A stretch of 64,000 nt of DNA from Sarcophilus harrisii (GCF_902635505.1 NC_045427.1:57314539-57378538), one strand, 5' to 3'. Shown: positions 11,364 to 23,788, numbered from the stretch's first letter. Notes: generated by a model from the letters alone, not told the origin. Numbers and translations: made by a program.

Positions 11364-11605
11364 CAAGACAAATAGGGACAACCCCATGCTCCAAGTCTTA
11401 GCTGGGCAGGAATTCAGAGGGCTGGGTGCCCCAGCTTGAGTATTCTCCTACCCCAATGATGACCTCACTCCCTGGTACAGCAGATAGGATGGGGCAGTGG
11501 TCATTTCAGTTAACTCCATCAGGAATCTGGAGGAGACAAGGTAAGAAATAAGTTGAGGGGATAGAGGCTCCAGAGATGGAGCAGGAACTGTCTTATACTC
11601 CCCCT

Positions 11606-13014
11606 TCATCCTTTCCTCTCCCCCCTTTCCATCCCTCCTTTGGACCTCCCCTTCTCTACTATAGCACCTTCTTCATTGTCTTCTACTACTTCTTCATGCT
11701 CTGGTTCTGGCTCCGATTCTGGAAGGTCATTGTTTTCTGGGGTTTCTGGTTCTGGCTCTTCCAGAATTTCATTTATCGACTCATCGTTTTCTGAGGTTTG
11801 TGAGCCTGGTTCTGGATCTTTTGAAGATTCTTGATCCTCAAGAGCATCCAATTCTGCTGCCTCTGAGAACTGTGATCCTTCTATGCCATCAGTCTCATCC
11901 TTGTCTGTAGAGGTAGGAACTCCAATGCACATACCCCCACATGAAACCTTCCTTCCGTCATCCACACAGCTTGAGTCATGGCTTCGGTGGAAATGGTAGT
12001 CATGTGCTGGATAGGAAAGGTGATGGAAGAAGAGAAAAAGGAGATGAGGGGATTCTAGTCTATCAGTTCCCTACCTGTGCAAGAATTTTTCTCCAGTTGT
12101 ACCTCTTCCTCTTGGCCCAGGTCCTTTCCCTTTTCTGCTCTTGCCTACTTTGGAAAACCCAGCCCTATTCTCTTCTCCCAGCACCTCTTTCCTACTTTGG
12201 AAAATCTAGTGCTACTTCCTTCTCCCAGGACCTCCTTACTCTGTGTTGAGGAAGACAGAAGGAAATGAACGTCTCCTTGACTATAAAATATCAAAGTTGA
12301 GAGCATATCAGAGTAATTCCATATTCATTGGATAGAGTTTCTAAAAGCCGGATAACTTGAGTACAAAGCATACCTTGGAAATTTACCAACTATGTGACCC
12401 TAGACACTTAACCTCTCTGCCTCTGTTTTCTCATCTGCAGAACAGGAGTAAGAATAGCACCCAAATAAGTTAACATTTGTAAAATGCTATATAGGTCTTA
12501 AAACTCTATGGAAATGTTAGTTATTTTTGTATCACAAAATCAAAAAGTTAAGAGATTCTTTGGAAAGTAAAATGTTAGAGCTGTTCTGGCTTTAAATGTC
12601 AGAAAATAGGACACAATGTTAAGAGATGGAAAGGGTTTGAGAATCTGCATGGTTTGGGGAGGAAAGGACCTTAGAACAAATGCAAGAACAGAACATGGAG
12701 AACGTATAGGGTGGAAGGTTCCTTGATTTTATAAATAAGGCCAGCGAGGAAAGGAGTTGCTTCAGGAAAATTCATGGAAAAATGAGGAGTAGAGATCAAA
12801 TCTCATAGGACTGTGGAAATTTGAATGAGCTGGGATTACAGGTGTGACATCTAATCTACAATCCTCATCTTAAAAATGAGGAAACTGAGGTCCAGAGAAG
12901 TCAGACAATGAGGAAGTTAGCAGGGCTAGCATTTGAATCCAGGTCTTTTGCTATAAGTCAAGAGTGCTTTCCATTGCTAATTTATCTGCATCTTTTTTCT
13001 CTGTTTAAATATAA

Positions 13015-13063
<49 letters not shown>

Positions 13064-14144
13064 ATTCTTTGTATGTCCTCCAGAGCACAGCACCCAGTAG
13101 GCACGCAGTTGAAACCCTTTTCTTGTTTGTTGAATGAATAAATATTGGATGGTGGATATTCTATTTAATCTTCAGGTCTTTGTATGACCTCCAGCCCCTT
13201 CAGTGGAGAACTTCTACTCTGAAAGAAGTACTTCCATAAAGGGAAAACATAAATACCAACAACCCTGAGAAGCAAAACAATATTAAGATAATTTACTCCT
13301 AAGACACTGTTTTTCCTCTAACCTCTAACTGAAATTTAGCACTTCCTTAAATGTAGGTAACAAACATTCTGTGCAAGGGGTCCGCTGCCAAAGTAGTCTG
13401 ATTAAGAACCCCATCGCTTTACTGTGAGGAAGGCTAAAAAGAACAAAAAGATCCTGGTGAAATGGACTTCCTAACCACAGATCTTGTTCTTTGAGTAGCT
13501 GGGCAGAGGAAATCATGAAATGATGGAAGACCATCTTGTTTGTGTAACAAAACTAGGAAGATAAAAGACTACGACATACTCTGTCTTAAGCAATCAGACT
13601 AGGTTGGGCTGGCTAGTAAATAGGCTTGTCTGCAAGCCTGGCTCATGGTGTGGGGAGGAGGAAGTCCAGGCTGTTTTCTCTGATCTGCCCTCCTACCATA
13701 ACTCTGTGTTCCCTGACTACATACTCAAGGATTCCTAGAGAATAGGACTGCCTCTCTTTCTCCATTTCTCATCCCTTTCATCACACTTCCTTTCTCTTCC
13801 TTCTATGCTCTTGCCTATTGTGCACTCTTGTGACATTGCTTACCTGGTGGTGTAAGCTTCCAATTCCAAAAGGGATCTCTGGAGTCGTAAGGGTGGATCT
13901 CAGCTGCACACTTCAGCAGTTCCTGGCAAGCAAACTCACCCTTCTTTTGGACTAAAAGAAGCACCTGGCGCACTATGCGTTCAGGGTCATCCATGGCATC
14001 CAGGGACTCATATTCACTCACTGTGATGATACCTCGAGCCAGAAGCCCATCCAGTAGGACGCCTGAATCATTTTTGAGGCCCTCTATCAGCTGCCTCCGC
14101 TCCCGTTGAATCAAATCTGAAGGTCTTTGTTGAATGTTGCCCAT
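11606..14144 (-). CDS. NOL3: NOL3 / ARC, apoptosis repressor with CARD
   Basis: Two coding exons: 14144-13844 and 12006-11606, joined in phase 1 (donor ccag|gtaagc, acceptor tatccag|cacatg), giving 233 aa (human about 208). Residues 1-95 form the CARD: MGNIQQRPSDLIQRERRQLI, then LLDGLLARGIITVSEYESLD and VLLLVQKKGEFACQELLKCA, closely matching human ARC. After a short linker (AHDYHFHRSHDSS) the C-terminal half is acidic and Pro/Glu-rich (EEPEPETPENN, ESEPEPEHEE), as in the family, but ends in a basic tail (GRSKGGMERGERKG) where human ARC stays acidic. ARC blocks extrinsic and mitochondrial apoptosis through CARD contacts in cytosol and at mitochondria. The ATG lies one base inside its exon, so the 5' UTR must come from an upstream exon. 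The frame is intact. Confidence 0.93.
12310..12520 (+). mobile_element. MIR-type SINE in NOL3 intron
   Basis: Order accaactatgtgaccctaga, cttaacctctctgcctctg, ttctcatctgcagaacagg and aaaatgctatatagg is MIR-like; old and diverged. Confidence 0.65.
12800..12990 (-). mobile_element. MIR-type SINE, antisense, in NOL3 intron
   Basis: Antisense MIR hallmarks: aaaaatgaggaaactgaggt, ccagagaagtc and tttgaatccaggtcttttgc. Confidence 0.65.
13016..13058. repeat. (AT)n microsatellite
   Basis: About 20 uninterrupted TA units inside the NOL3 intron. Confidence 0.95.
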
Positions 14145-14279
14145 CCTTGAGTAAGGAGGAATGGAGAGGGAGATCTAGAACGGACCATTTCATGCTCCTA
14201 GAACAGTCCATGCTCCAGCCACATGAACACTCGGTCCCTCATCCCTATATAATTTTACATTTTCACACATAACCTACTA

Positions 14280-14770
14280 CTTTTTGAGGCTCAGTTTCTT
14301 TGTCTGTAAAGGAGTCTCTACTTATCTCAGACTCACTATGAGAATCAAATGGAATAAGATGTATTTTTGTACTTGCATATTGTACTAAATGTATAAAATG
14401 TACTAGAAGTACAATATTCATGTGATTTGTGAATATTATCAACCCCTCACTTGGCAACCACACCCTTCCTACCACAAATCTTCCCTATGAAGAAAGAGCA
14501 AAGATTGTACACATAGATCCTGCCCAAAATTATTTCTTCTGCTACCAGTCTTTCTCAAGCCTTGGGAAGTGGGACTTCCTTTGCAGTCTTTGACTTCCTA
14601 GGAAAATCTTCCTTCATTCTAATTCATCTCAAGTGGCATTAAGCAACAATGTCTCTGAGTCTTTGTGAACTTAGAACTATAAGATTTTAAATGAGAAGGG
14701 GCCTTGGAAGCCATTTAATTTAACTCATATTTACCGATGAGGAAACTGAGGTCCAGATTTAACCATGTTA
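14280..14770. repeat. Two MIR-type fragments in NOL3 5' intron
   Basis: A plus-oriented piece at about 14285-14355 (gaggctcagtttctttgtct) and an antisense piece at about 14690-14760 (gatgaggaaactgaggtcca). No coding exon lies between them. Confidence 0.5.
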
Positions 14771-15634
14771 AATTTCTCTACTTCAATATGTTGAGGATCC
14801 CCATGTGATTACATGCTGTGGCCATTTTCTCTTCTGATACAGGTCCTATCCCCACAAAGACGTCAATTCTTTTTGACTTGCTGTAGCCAAAAAAAATGCA
14901 TCACCTACAGGATTCGACCTTTTGCAGGAAGTAGTTTCCTGAATCCACAGTAGCCAGAGCCTTCCCTTTCCATCTGCTCTGTATGTAGGTACCCCATCCA
15001 GTCTCATGGTCCTTCATCAGCCTTCCCTCACCAGACCCCTATATCTAACATCCCCTCGGTCTCATCATTACCACTATGACGCTCCACTGAGGACTAAAGC
15101 TTTAGAGGTCATTGGTTACATATTCTCTAGGGACAGGGCTGGGTTCTCTGGGTAACAAGCTATCATCCCCTCTCTGGACATGACTTCATCCAACCACAAA
15201 GGCTTGTTTCTCGTGCCCTGTGTTATAATGCTAGATCTGGGGACCAGTGGGAGGGGACATACCTGACACATCATGGGAGAGCCCCAGGATCTAACAGAGA
15301 TGTCCAGACATACCCATGTAGGTGAGATCATGAGGCTTTTTGGCACCTTAACTCTGCCTTGTCCCTCCCAAGCCTTCACAACAGAGGTGTCCTAAGGTAT
15401 CTTGTTCTGCAAGGACCAAATCTTACCAGGTTTGTCCCCTTCTTCCTCCCAAATTTGACATAGGCACCAAAATTCCCAGTTTCCAACTCAAATCTAATTC
15501 TAAAAGGTAACAGGTCTTAGCCTGGCACCTGCCTCAGTTTCTCCTCATCTAAGAAACCCACCCTCCTCACACTGAGCCAGCCTTGCTGGGAGGAAAGGAG
15601 AAAAGAAAGGGAGAATGTCCCACAGCTCACTCAC

Positions 15635-15960
15635 CCGGGTTGATGTCTCTGGCTCAGAAGGGAGATGACTGTGCAGAAAGTCTGAAGTGAAGGCAATGGA
15701 GGGGGGAAAGGGAGAAGCTATACAGGGAGTGCAGGACGAGGGACGGGCTTCTGCAGCTGCCCTGGGAGGAGGGAGGGGCTGGCTGCTGGCCAGGTGCTGG
15801 CATCTGGCCCAGAGCTGCCGGGAACCAAAATGGGTCAGCTCGCTCTCTCCCCTGGACAATGGCAAGGAAGGCATGTGGCGCAGGCTTGGATTTACAGAAA
15901 CCTCCTCCCTCGGTCTCATCAAAAATGCAGATTTCATTTTTACTCACTGGGGCGTGTGGG
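15635..15960 (-). promoter_or_regulatory. NOL3: Candidate non-coding first exon / promoter of NOL3
   Basis: NOL3's coding exon begins with an acceptor (cttactcaag|G) one base before the ATG, so a 5' UTR exon must lie upstream. A strong minus-strand donor, caacccgg|gtgagtgag, sits with its last exon base at 15635, and the sequence above it (15.64-15.96 kb) is unique and G+C-richer than its surroundings. The start site itself cannot be placed from sequence. Several 100-130 codon frames overlap here on both strands but look like chance frames. Confidence 0.4.
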
Positions 15961-16149
15961 GCGGTGAGGGAGGGCAGCTCCAGAAATACTCCCAATTTAT
16001 TGGCTTTGAGTATTCTTTTCAACTCCCCACCTCAGAGATGGCCTTCCTGTGTCCAAAGACATTCAGTACTTCATAGCCAACTTTTTGGTGATGGGACACC
16101 TGGGACAGGCGATGGGACAAATAATATGGCCAAGTGTATATCAGGGCTG

Positions 16150-16270
16150 GGGATATAGACACCTAGAGACATACACATGCCCTCCCTAGCTGAGTGGCCC
16201 TGGGCCAGGTTTGTTTACTTCGTTGAGCCTCAGTTTCCTCATCTGTAGGATGGGGGAGGGCCTGTGACTT
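16150..16270 (+). mobile_element. MIR-type SINE fragment
   Basis: Contains ctagctgagtggccctgggc and gagcctcagtttcctcatct, then decays. Confidence 0.6.
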
Positions 16271-16305
16271 CCTGCTAGATACCCCTCTAATGCCCTTACA
16301 TTCTT

Positions 16306-16650
16306 TTTTTTTTTAATTAAAGCTTTTTATTTTCAATATATATACATGGATAATTTTCAACACTCACCCTTACAAAACCTTGTTCTAATTGTTTCCTTCA
16401 CTTTCCCCCCTCCCTCCCCTATATGGCAAGTAATCCAATATATGTTAAGTATGTGCAATTCTTCTATACTTGTTTCCATAAATATCAGGCTGCACTAGAA
16501 ATTCAGATCCAAAAGGGAAAGAAATGAGAAAGAAAATAAAATGCAAGCAAACAACAACAAAAAGAGTAAAAATACTATGTTGTGGTCCCCATTCAGTTCC
16601 CACTGTCCTCTCTCTGGTTGTAGATAGCTTTCTTCATCCCAAGACTATCG
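16306..16650 (-). mobile_element. L1 3' end, antisense
   Basis: Begins with poly(T) then attaaagctttttattttc (the complement of the aataaaaagct L1 tail) and carries the L1 3' UTR landmarks in reverse through tagatagctttcttcatccc. I did not find a clear target-site duplication. Confidence 0.7.
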
Positions 16651-17226
16651 GAACCTGGAATTGTGTTCCACTCTGACGGACGATGACGGAGCAGGTGGGT
16701 GATCAGGAAACTCCCGATTTGCAGGCAAAGTGGGCATTTACCCTGGCTCTCTGCTGAAGGACATGTTTCAAAAAAATAAGAAACTGAGAATTGGGGGTTA
16801 GAGAAGGAGGTGAAGGAAAATGGATTTGCTTTTCTCCTTAGCATTCTTCCCTAGTACTTTCTGTTCATTAGTCTTCCAGAAAAGGTATAGGGGCTGGGAG
16901 GATGTCTCACCTCTCAGAAGTTTCCCAGTCAAAAGATTTCTTCTCAAAAAAGATCAGGATCATCCCATGGCTAAAAGATTAAGAGGAAGCCCAGCCTGAT
17001 TATCCAGACTTCTGGATATTCCCTTGCATCCTATATTCCATCTCCCACCTCTTTGTCTTTGCACTGTGTCCCCTGCTTGACGTGTCCACCTCCTCACTTC
17101 CATCTTTTGGTTTTTCTGACTCAGTTTGAATTCTATTCTGCAGGAGGCCTTTCCCAGGCCCAGTTGCTAATGCCGTCCTTATGAGATAACCTCCAATTTA
17201 TCCTGTATATTGCTCTTATTCACAAA

Positions 17227-17475
17227 GTTGCTTGGGTAGCTAGGTGATACCGTGGATAGAGCTTAGAATCAGGAAGCCTCATCCTCATGATTTAAATCCT
17301 ATCTCAGACACTTACTAGCTGTGTGACCCTGGGCAAGTGACTTTACCCTGTATGCCTCAATTTTCCTATCTATAAAATGAGCAGGAGAAGGAAATAGCAA
17401 ACTACTCTGGTATCTTTGCCAAGAAAATTCCAAATGGGATCACAAAGAGTCAGACAGACATGACTCAGCTTCAAG
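17227..17475 (+). mobile_element. Marsupial tRNA-type SINE
   Basis: Full-length order from gggtagctaggtgatac through ctagctgtgtgaccctgggc, gagcaggagaaggaaatagc and ctttgccaagaaaattcc to an A-rich tail. Confidence 0.9.
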
Positions 17476-19165
17476 AAAAAAGAAATTAGAACATAAATGT
17501 TTTGTGTGGCAAAGAAAAGATTGACAGCGCTGCCTCTCAAGTTCAAAGTTTCATCTTTTATCCCATAATAGCAAAGCAATGTAATGGATTTGAGATTCAC
17601 AAGAAAATTAGACGAATTTGCAGAAGAGTCAGTTTCAATGGAGAAAAAAAGGAAACTGGATCTGAAAACAAAATTTGAAACTTGAGAAGTATCAAGGTAA
17701 CAAATGAACAATGTTAGAAATAAGTTGAAATGTTGAATCATTGTAAAGAGAATAAAATTATATTATTTACAAGGATCAGTCAAGATTCATCTATAAATGA
17801 TTGAAAATAGAGAAAATTTTAAAAGGAAATTAAAGCTTTTACATTGGTATGGGGTAGACTGAAAGTTCAATTAAAATATAGTAAGAAACACATGAAGATG
17901 CTCTAGTCAGTCCAAAAAATATTTAAACGCAACTCTGCATACACCACCACCAGCTCATCTGGAGCCCAGATGGATGGCTGTAATCAAAGATTCCTAAACA
18001 ACAGGAAAAATTAAATCAGTGACTTTTTACTCAACTAAGTACTGATTAGAGATCTTTATTTCCACCAGTTACCAGAATTTCCAGCAAAAGTAACTTTTAA
18101 AAAGGCAGCCAATAAAATGTCTAAAATTGGAGAAATATTTCTTTTCTCTGTAGGGAGATGAAGTTAGATATTTCTTATGATTTCCAAGCTTAACACCAGA
18201 AGAACTTAACATTCTTGTGGATTTGGGGAAGCTACTGGAATCATGTAGCAATACTGAGAATTGAGCAATTTAAAATTTGTATTCATATCATGTGTGAGAA
18301 ATTTATTGGGAACAATTATTTTTCATGGCCCAGTTGATCTATGTAATTGTAGGATACAATGAGTATCTGGACAGTAATGACAGTAATTAAGGACAGCCTG
18401 CATTTGCCTCTGGAGATCACAAGAGACAACTATTCTCCACTGGCTTTTGCTTACAACCAGTATGGAATGTCCAAACTGGCAGATGAATGGAATAAGTTTA
18501 CATGTAGCTGATTTGGAGATGCATTCAACTGAGTTAATGAGTTACTGGCAATAGGTTTCATTTCATATTTACAAGATTACTTTGTGTTCATGCTATGTTT
18601 ATAAGTTTCTTGAATTAAAATTTTGGAAATTGATCTCTAGAAGGACAGTTTATTTTTGGAATGATAACTAATGGAACGTATTTGTAACATGAGGAGGTTA
18701 GAGTTTCTTCCATATTAATTCTTTAACTGATTTATGAATTAGAGTTATTGCACAGTAGAAACAATTGTCTTGAAGACAGTGTTCTTTGTCTTATTAATGA
18801 TTGTCCTAAGTGTTGATATATGTGTGTCTATGTATACACATAAACATATGTAGTCTTGATTTGTCAATGTATCAATTTGAGTTTAGTATATAGATGTATG
18901 TGTGTGTATGTGTGTGGTGTGTACACGTATTTGTACTCCTGGTTGTCAAAGTATCAATTTGAATTTAGTAAATAGTATGGAAAGCTGGCAAGTCTGTTTG
19001 AGAACATAATTAGAAAAAAGCAGAGTTTAAATAATTAGAATAATTAGAACCCTAAATAGAGTAATTCTAAATAATTGGGATAATTCTAAATAACTAAAAC
19101 TCAAAAAAATCAAAATTGGGATAATTAGAATTTATAGTGAAAATGTGAAATACATTGTTTATACT
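17476..19165. other. AT-rich intergenic DNA, nothing recognised
   Basis: No gene, RNA or known repeat identified. A short iteration of taattagaa / taattctaaa motifs occurs at about 19020-19130 and TG/CA-rich patches at 18820-18930. Confidence 0.5.
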
Positions 19166-19306
19166 GTATTTCAGGATAGCTAGGGGGCACAGTGGATAGA
19201 GCACTGGCCTTGGTGTCAGGAGGACCTGCATTCAAAATTGGCCTCAGACATTTGACACTTCCTAGCTTTGTGACCCTGGGTAAGTCACTTAATTCTAATT
19301 GCTTCT

Positions 19307-19338
<32 letters not shown>

Positions 19339-19545
19339 ACACACACACACACACACATACAAATCTGATCTCCCCTAGCTATGTGACTCTGAACAAGTCA
19401 CTTAACCCTGTTTGCCTCAGTTCTCTCACCTGTCAACTGAGTTAGGGAGGGAAATGGTAAATCTCTCCAGCATTTTTGCCAAGAAAACCCCAAATGGGGT
19501 TACAAAAAGCCAGATTCAAGTGAAAATGACATTGGCTCAGACCAA
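19166..19545 (+). mobile_element. Two SINE segments separated by a (CA)n run
   Basis: A SINE head (atagctagggggcacagtgg ... tgtgaccctgggtaagtcac) runs to about 19305, followed by a CA microsatellite (19306-19363). A second segment then repeats the middle region (ctagctatgtgactctgaac) and supplies the 3' half (tttgccaagaaaaccccaaa). Either two SINEs inserted side by side with the microsatellite grown from the first tail, or one SINE underwent a partial duplication. Confidence 0.75.
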
Positions 19546-20261
19546 TGACATGGTCATGATTATTGTGCCCTGTGTTCTCTATTTTTGTGCTCTCTATCAG
19601 AGAGTATTAAAAAATGTACTTAAAAATAAATTTTTAAAAAGTGATTAATTTGTTGACTCAAGCAAGAGCAGCCCTAGAAGGACTGGCATTGATCCTGCAG
19701 TATTCCTCCCATCCATGTGTTCTGGATATCACATGTTTCTCAAATGTGTCTATTCTTCCCCCGATGCTCAGGATATTTATGGGAGAGTGTACTCTGGACT
19801 TATAATTTTCTTACTAGGCCATTTCATTAAATATCTTTGCATTGGAAAAAAAATAAATTTGTTGAATATCCAATAGAAATCTAAACCATGGTGCTGTAGG
19901 CTATTCAAATGAATTCCATCTTATCTTTTAGACTATTGAATTTAAGTCAACTGATGTTTGTAATAGGGTCCAATATAACTCTTGTCAATTGCCTTCTTAT
20001 TGCTGTGGAACATTCCAATATACAAAGCTCTAAGAGTTCTCTCACTGAGTAGATGTGTTATATGAAAAATAAATGAAACATTCAGGCTATGTAGGATTTT
20101 TGTTTGTTTTTATAATTTGCATAAAGCCAATTTAGAAGGACTATTCAGAGTCTGATTCAAGATGAAGAATAAGACACATATTTTTGGGCATGGACCAAGT
20201 CAAAATTTGTTTTGCTTGATTTTTCATATTTGTGACAAAGGTTTGTTTTTTTTTTCCTATT
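19546..20261. other. AT-rich intergenic DNA, nothing recognised
   Basis: No supported gene or repeat in this interval. Confidence 0.5.
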
Positions 20262-20272
20262 AAAAGGTGAGG

Positions 20273-21588
20273 GGGGATGTGCAAAAATGTTTGTAACAGC
20301 TCTTTTTGTAGTGGCAAGAAATTGGAAACTGAGTGGATGCCCATCAGTTGGAGAATGGCTGAATGAGTTCATGAGTACATGAATATTATGGAATATTACT
20401 GTTCTGTAAGAAATGACCAGCAGGAAGATTTCAGAAAGTCCTGGAGAATTACATGAACTGATGCTGAGTGAAATGAGTAGAATCAGATCATTGTACATGT
20501 CAATTACAAGATTATGCAATGATCAATTCTCATGAACGTGGCTCTTTTCAACAATGAGATGATTCAGGCCAGTTGCAATGGAGTGTTGATGAAGAAAGCC
20601 ATCTGCACCCAGAGAGAGGACTGTGGGGTCTGAGTGTGGATCACAACATAGCATTTTCACTCTTTTTGTTGTTTACTTGTATTTTATTTTCTTTCTCATT
20701 TTTTCCCTTTTTAATCTGGTTTTTCTTGTGCTGCATGATAATTATAGGAATATGTATAGAAGAACTGCACATGTTTAATATATATTGGATTACTTGATGT
20801 CTAGAGAAGGGTGTGGAGGGAAGGGAGGGAAAAAATTTGGAACACAAGATTTTGCAAGAGTGAATGCTAAAAATTATCTGTGCATATGTTTTTTTAAATA
20901 ACTTTTTATTGACAGAACCCATGCCAAGGTAATTTTTTACAACATTATCCCTTGTACTCACTTCTGTTCCGATTTTTCCCCTCCCTCCCTCCACCCCCTC
21001 CCCCAGATAGCAAGCAGTCCTGTACATGTTAAATAGGTTACAGTAGATCTTGGATACAATATATGTGTGCAGAACCGAATAATTCTCTTGTTGCTCAAGG
21101 AGAATTGGATTCAGAACGTATAAATAACCCGGGAAGAAAAACAAAAATGCAAACAATTTACATTCGTTTCCCAGTGTTCTTTCTTTGGGTGTAGCTGCTT
21201 CTGTCCATCCTTGATCAATAGAAACTGAGTTAGATCTTCTCTTTGTCGAAGAAATCCACTTCCATCAGAATACATCCTCATACAGTATCGTTGTTGAGGT
21301 ATATAATGATCTATTGGTTCTGCTCGTTTCACTCAGCATCAGTTCATGTAAGTCTCTCCAGGCCTCTCTGTATTCATCCTGCTGGTCGTTTCTTACAGAA
21401 TAATAATATTCCATAACATTCATATACCACAATTTACCCAACCATTCTCCAATTGATGGGCATCCATTCATTTTCCAGCTTCTGGCCACTACAAACAGGG
21501 CTGCCACAAACATTTGTGGTGCATATGTTTTGAAAATTAAACACTTTAATGATAAAAATAAAAAGCTATTGAATTTTTTAAAAGAAAA
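20273..21588 (+). mobile_element. L1 3' end (older subfamily), interrupted, with 11-bp TSD
   Basis: Plus-oriented L1 beginning in the last part of ORF2 (aaaatgtttgtaacagctct ... ttggagaatggctgaatgag) and ending in aataaaaagctatt plus an A-rich tail. Duplications aaaaggtgagg at 20262-20272 and 21589-21599 bound it. It is split by an antisense L1 at 20893-21518. Confidence 0.8.
20893..21518 (-). mobile_element. Nested antisense L1 3' end with 13-bp TSD
   Basis: Starts with tttaaataactttttattg and carries the same 3' UTR as the copies at 2679 and 24.08 kb. The minus strand still reads the ORF2 C-terminus (FVAALFVVARSWKMNGCPS, LWYMNVMEYYYSVRND). The 13-bp sequence gtgcatatgtttt is at 20880-20892 and 21519-21531. 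It lies wholly within the older plus-strand L1, so it inserted later. Confidence 0.9.
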
Positions 21589-21599
21589 AAAAGGTGAGG

Positions 21600-22683
21600 T
21601 GGGTGAGGAGAGAAAAGAAATACTTGTTGACTGAAAAAAAAGTTAATTCTGTGTTATCCTGGAAATTGACAGACAATAGAAAAAGGAAATCTAGGTAACT
21701 ACATAAGCAAAATCTGAAATCTTTCTTGTTGCCTCTTAGACAAAACAGCTGGGTCCTTGCTTTTCTACCTTGCTGCTGCCTAAAGTGACTCATGCTGTTC
21801 TAGTGTCCTAGTGTACATAAGCAATGATGATGATCATTGGCATTGCTATAGTAAAAAACTGATTTGGAATTTTTCTTGAAAACTCACCAATATTAGTGAA
21901 ACTGCTTCATTGTTCGGACAGGTCAGGAAAGCAGCCCAATGCAAAAAGAGTAGGATATATGACAGCTTTTTCTTTTTTTATCCCACAAGTTGATTTTATT
22001 CAAATAACTAAATGCTACTAAAACATGGGGACCCTACTAGTGTGTCATAATTCCACTAATGCAATTCTGCACATTGAAGAAGCTGAGGGAGGCTTCTCTG
22101 GGAGGAATCTGATCAGATGTAATTAAAACTTTTTTGGAGAGACTTTGGAACACAAGTAGAGATTGTGTAGTTGGTTCTGATCTACTAGCCATGTGGAGAA
22201 TGGAAGCCTCTTTGATTGGCTATAATTGCTGAATCAGAACTAGAGAGATATTCAAAAGCCATATTCAGTTTCCATTGAGAAATGAGAAGAGGAGAGGGAA
22301 GTGAGGGAAAGAGAGGGGAGGAGAACAGAGGGAAAAGGAGGGAAGAGGAAGGGAGAACAGGGAAGGGGAGGGGAGAAGAGGGGAGGAAAGAGAGAGACCC
22401 TGATGCCTCAGAGGTACCCCTAGAACTCTGAGCAGGTAATGCAGTTGACCTTGTCCTGGTACAGTGAAGACAAATCTTACTCATTACACAATAATATGAA
22501 TATTTTCTTATTAGAGTATATATGTTTTTGAATGAGTTGGAGCTTACCCACTTCTAAAGCAGACTCCACAGGAGTCACAAAAGGAAATTGCTGAGAGACT
22601 TTTGCAGCCACAATGTTGTTAACAGCCAAATGACTGCTGAAAGCCAGGATCTTCAAGAGTGAGTTAATCTAGTCCACTGTAAA
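21600..22683. other. Intergenic DNA with a GGGAA-rich tract
   Basis: Unrecognised sequence apart from a purine-rich run at about 22280-22400 (gggaagtgagggaaagagag and similar), whose complement gives a Pro/Leu/Ser-rich chance frame. Confidence 0.5.
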
Positions 22684-22915
22684 TGGGCAGCTAGGTGGCT
22701 CAGAGCATAGTTGCTGGGACTGGAGTTAAGACTCTTTTTTCCGAATTCAAGCACTTTGGACGCTTACTAGCTGTATGACCCTGGGCATCCTGTTTGCCTC
22801 AGTTTCCTCATCTGTCAAAGGAGCTGGAGAAAGAAATGTTAAACCTCTTCAGTGTCTTTGTCAAGAAAATCCCAAATGGAAACATGAAGAGCTAATTGGA
22901 CAAGACCACAATGAC
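22684..22915 (+). mobile_element. Marsupial tRNA-type SINE
   Basis: From gggcagctaggtggctcaga through ctagctgtatgaccctgggc and ctggagaaagaaatg to gtctttgtcaagaaaatccc. Confidence 0.9.
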
Positions 22916-23450
22916 TGAATACTATAAGAAATGATGAGCAGGCTGATTTCATAAAAGCCTGAAAAAACTTACATGAACTGATGTTGAGTGAAGTGAGCAG
23001 AACCAGAAGAACATTGTCTACACTAGCAACAAGATTATGTGATGATCAATTGTGATGGATGTGGGTCTTTTCAACAAAGAGGTTGTTCCTCATTGAGGCA
23101 ATTCCAATAGACTGTGCTGGAAAGAGACATCTACACCCAGAGAGAGAACTATCGAGACTGAATGTGCATCAAAGCGTAGTATTTTCACCTTTTGTTGTTG
23201 TTGTTTGTTTGCTTTCTTGGTTTTTTCCCCCGCAATTTTCCCCTTTTGATCTGATTTTTTTTTTTGGCTTGGCATAATGAATATGGAGATATGTTTAGAA
23301 AAAGTATACACATTTAATTTTTATCAGATTGCTTGATGCCTGGGGAAAGGAGAAAGGGGAGGAGAAGGAGAAAAATCTGGAACACAAGATTTTTTAAAGG
23401 TGAGTATTGAAAACAGTATTTGGAAAAATCAAATACCATTTTTAAAAAGA
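22916..23450 (+). mobile_element. L1 3' end, plus strand, diverged
   Basis: Begins tactataagaaatgatgagc (last ORF2 codons), continues through acatgaactgatgttgagtg and an L1 3' UTR to an A-rich end. It abuts the SINE on its left without an obvious duplication. Confidence 0.75.
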
Positions 23451-23788
23451 AAACAATTACTGAACAACAATTGTAAATGAGCTTCTATTCCTAAGGACCT
23501 TGGGGCAAAAGCACAGGGTGACCACTGGCAGCCTCTTTCCTTTTCAAAGAAGAGGATTTGTCATTCCTTAGCAAAAAAAAAAAAAACCATTTTGTGGTTT
23601 ACTGCCTCCTGGACAAAAGGCTGTATATTATTTCCTAATGTCTTTCTGGATAGAACTGTGAACAGTTCAGTTGGGAAAGTGAGATGCATAATTACCTAAA
23701 TATTGGAACATCTAGCTTCACTCACTGCTGGATATCTTTCCCTTTCCATTTCTTACCTCAAATGTATCCTTGAACAAATGTATTTTTT

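Noticed and set aside
15545-16158. Five overlapping 99-130 codon frames on both strands upstream of NOL3
   Set aside because: None resembles a known protein, they overlap in every frame, and the region better fits a promoter and 5' UTR.
17476-19165. Possible long terminal repeat or retroviral relic
   Set aside because: I looked for paired terminal repeats and protein-like stretches in the unassigned 16-31 kb intervals and found none convincing.
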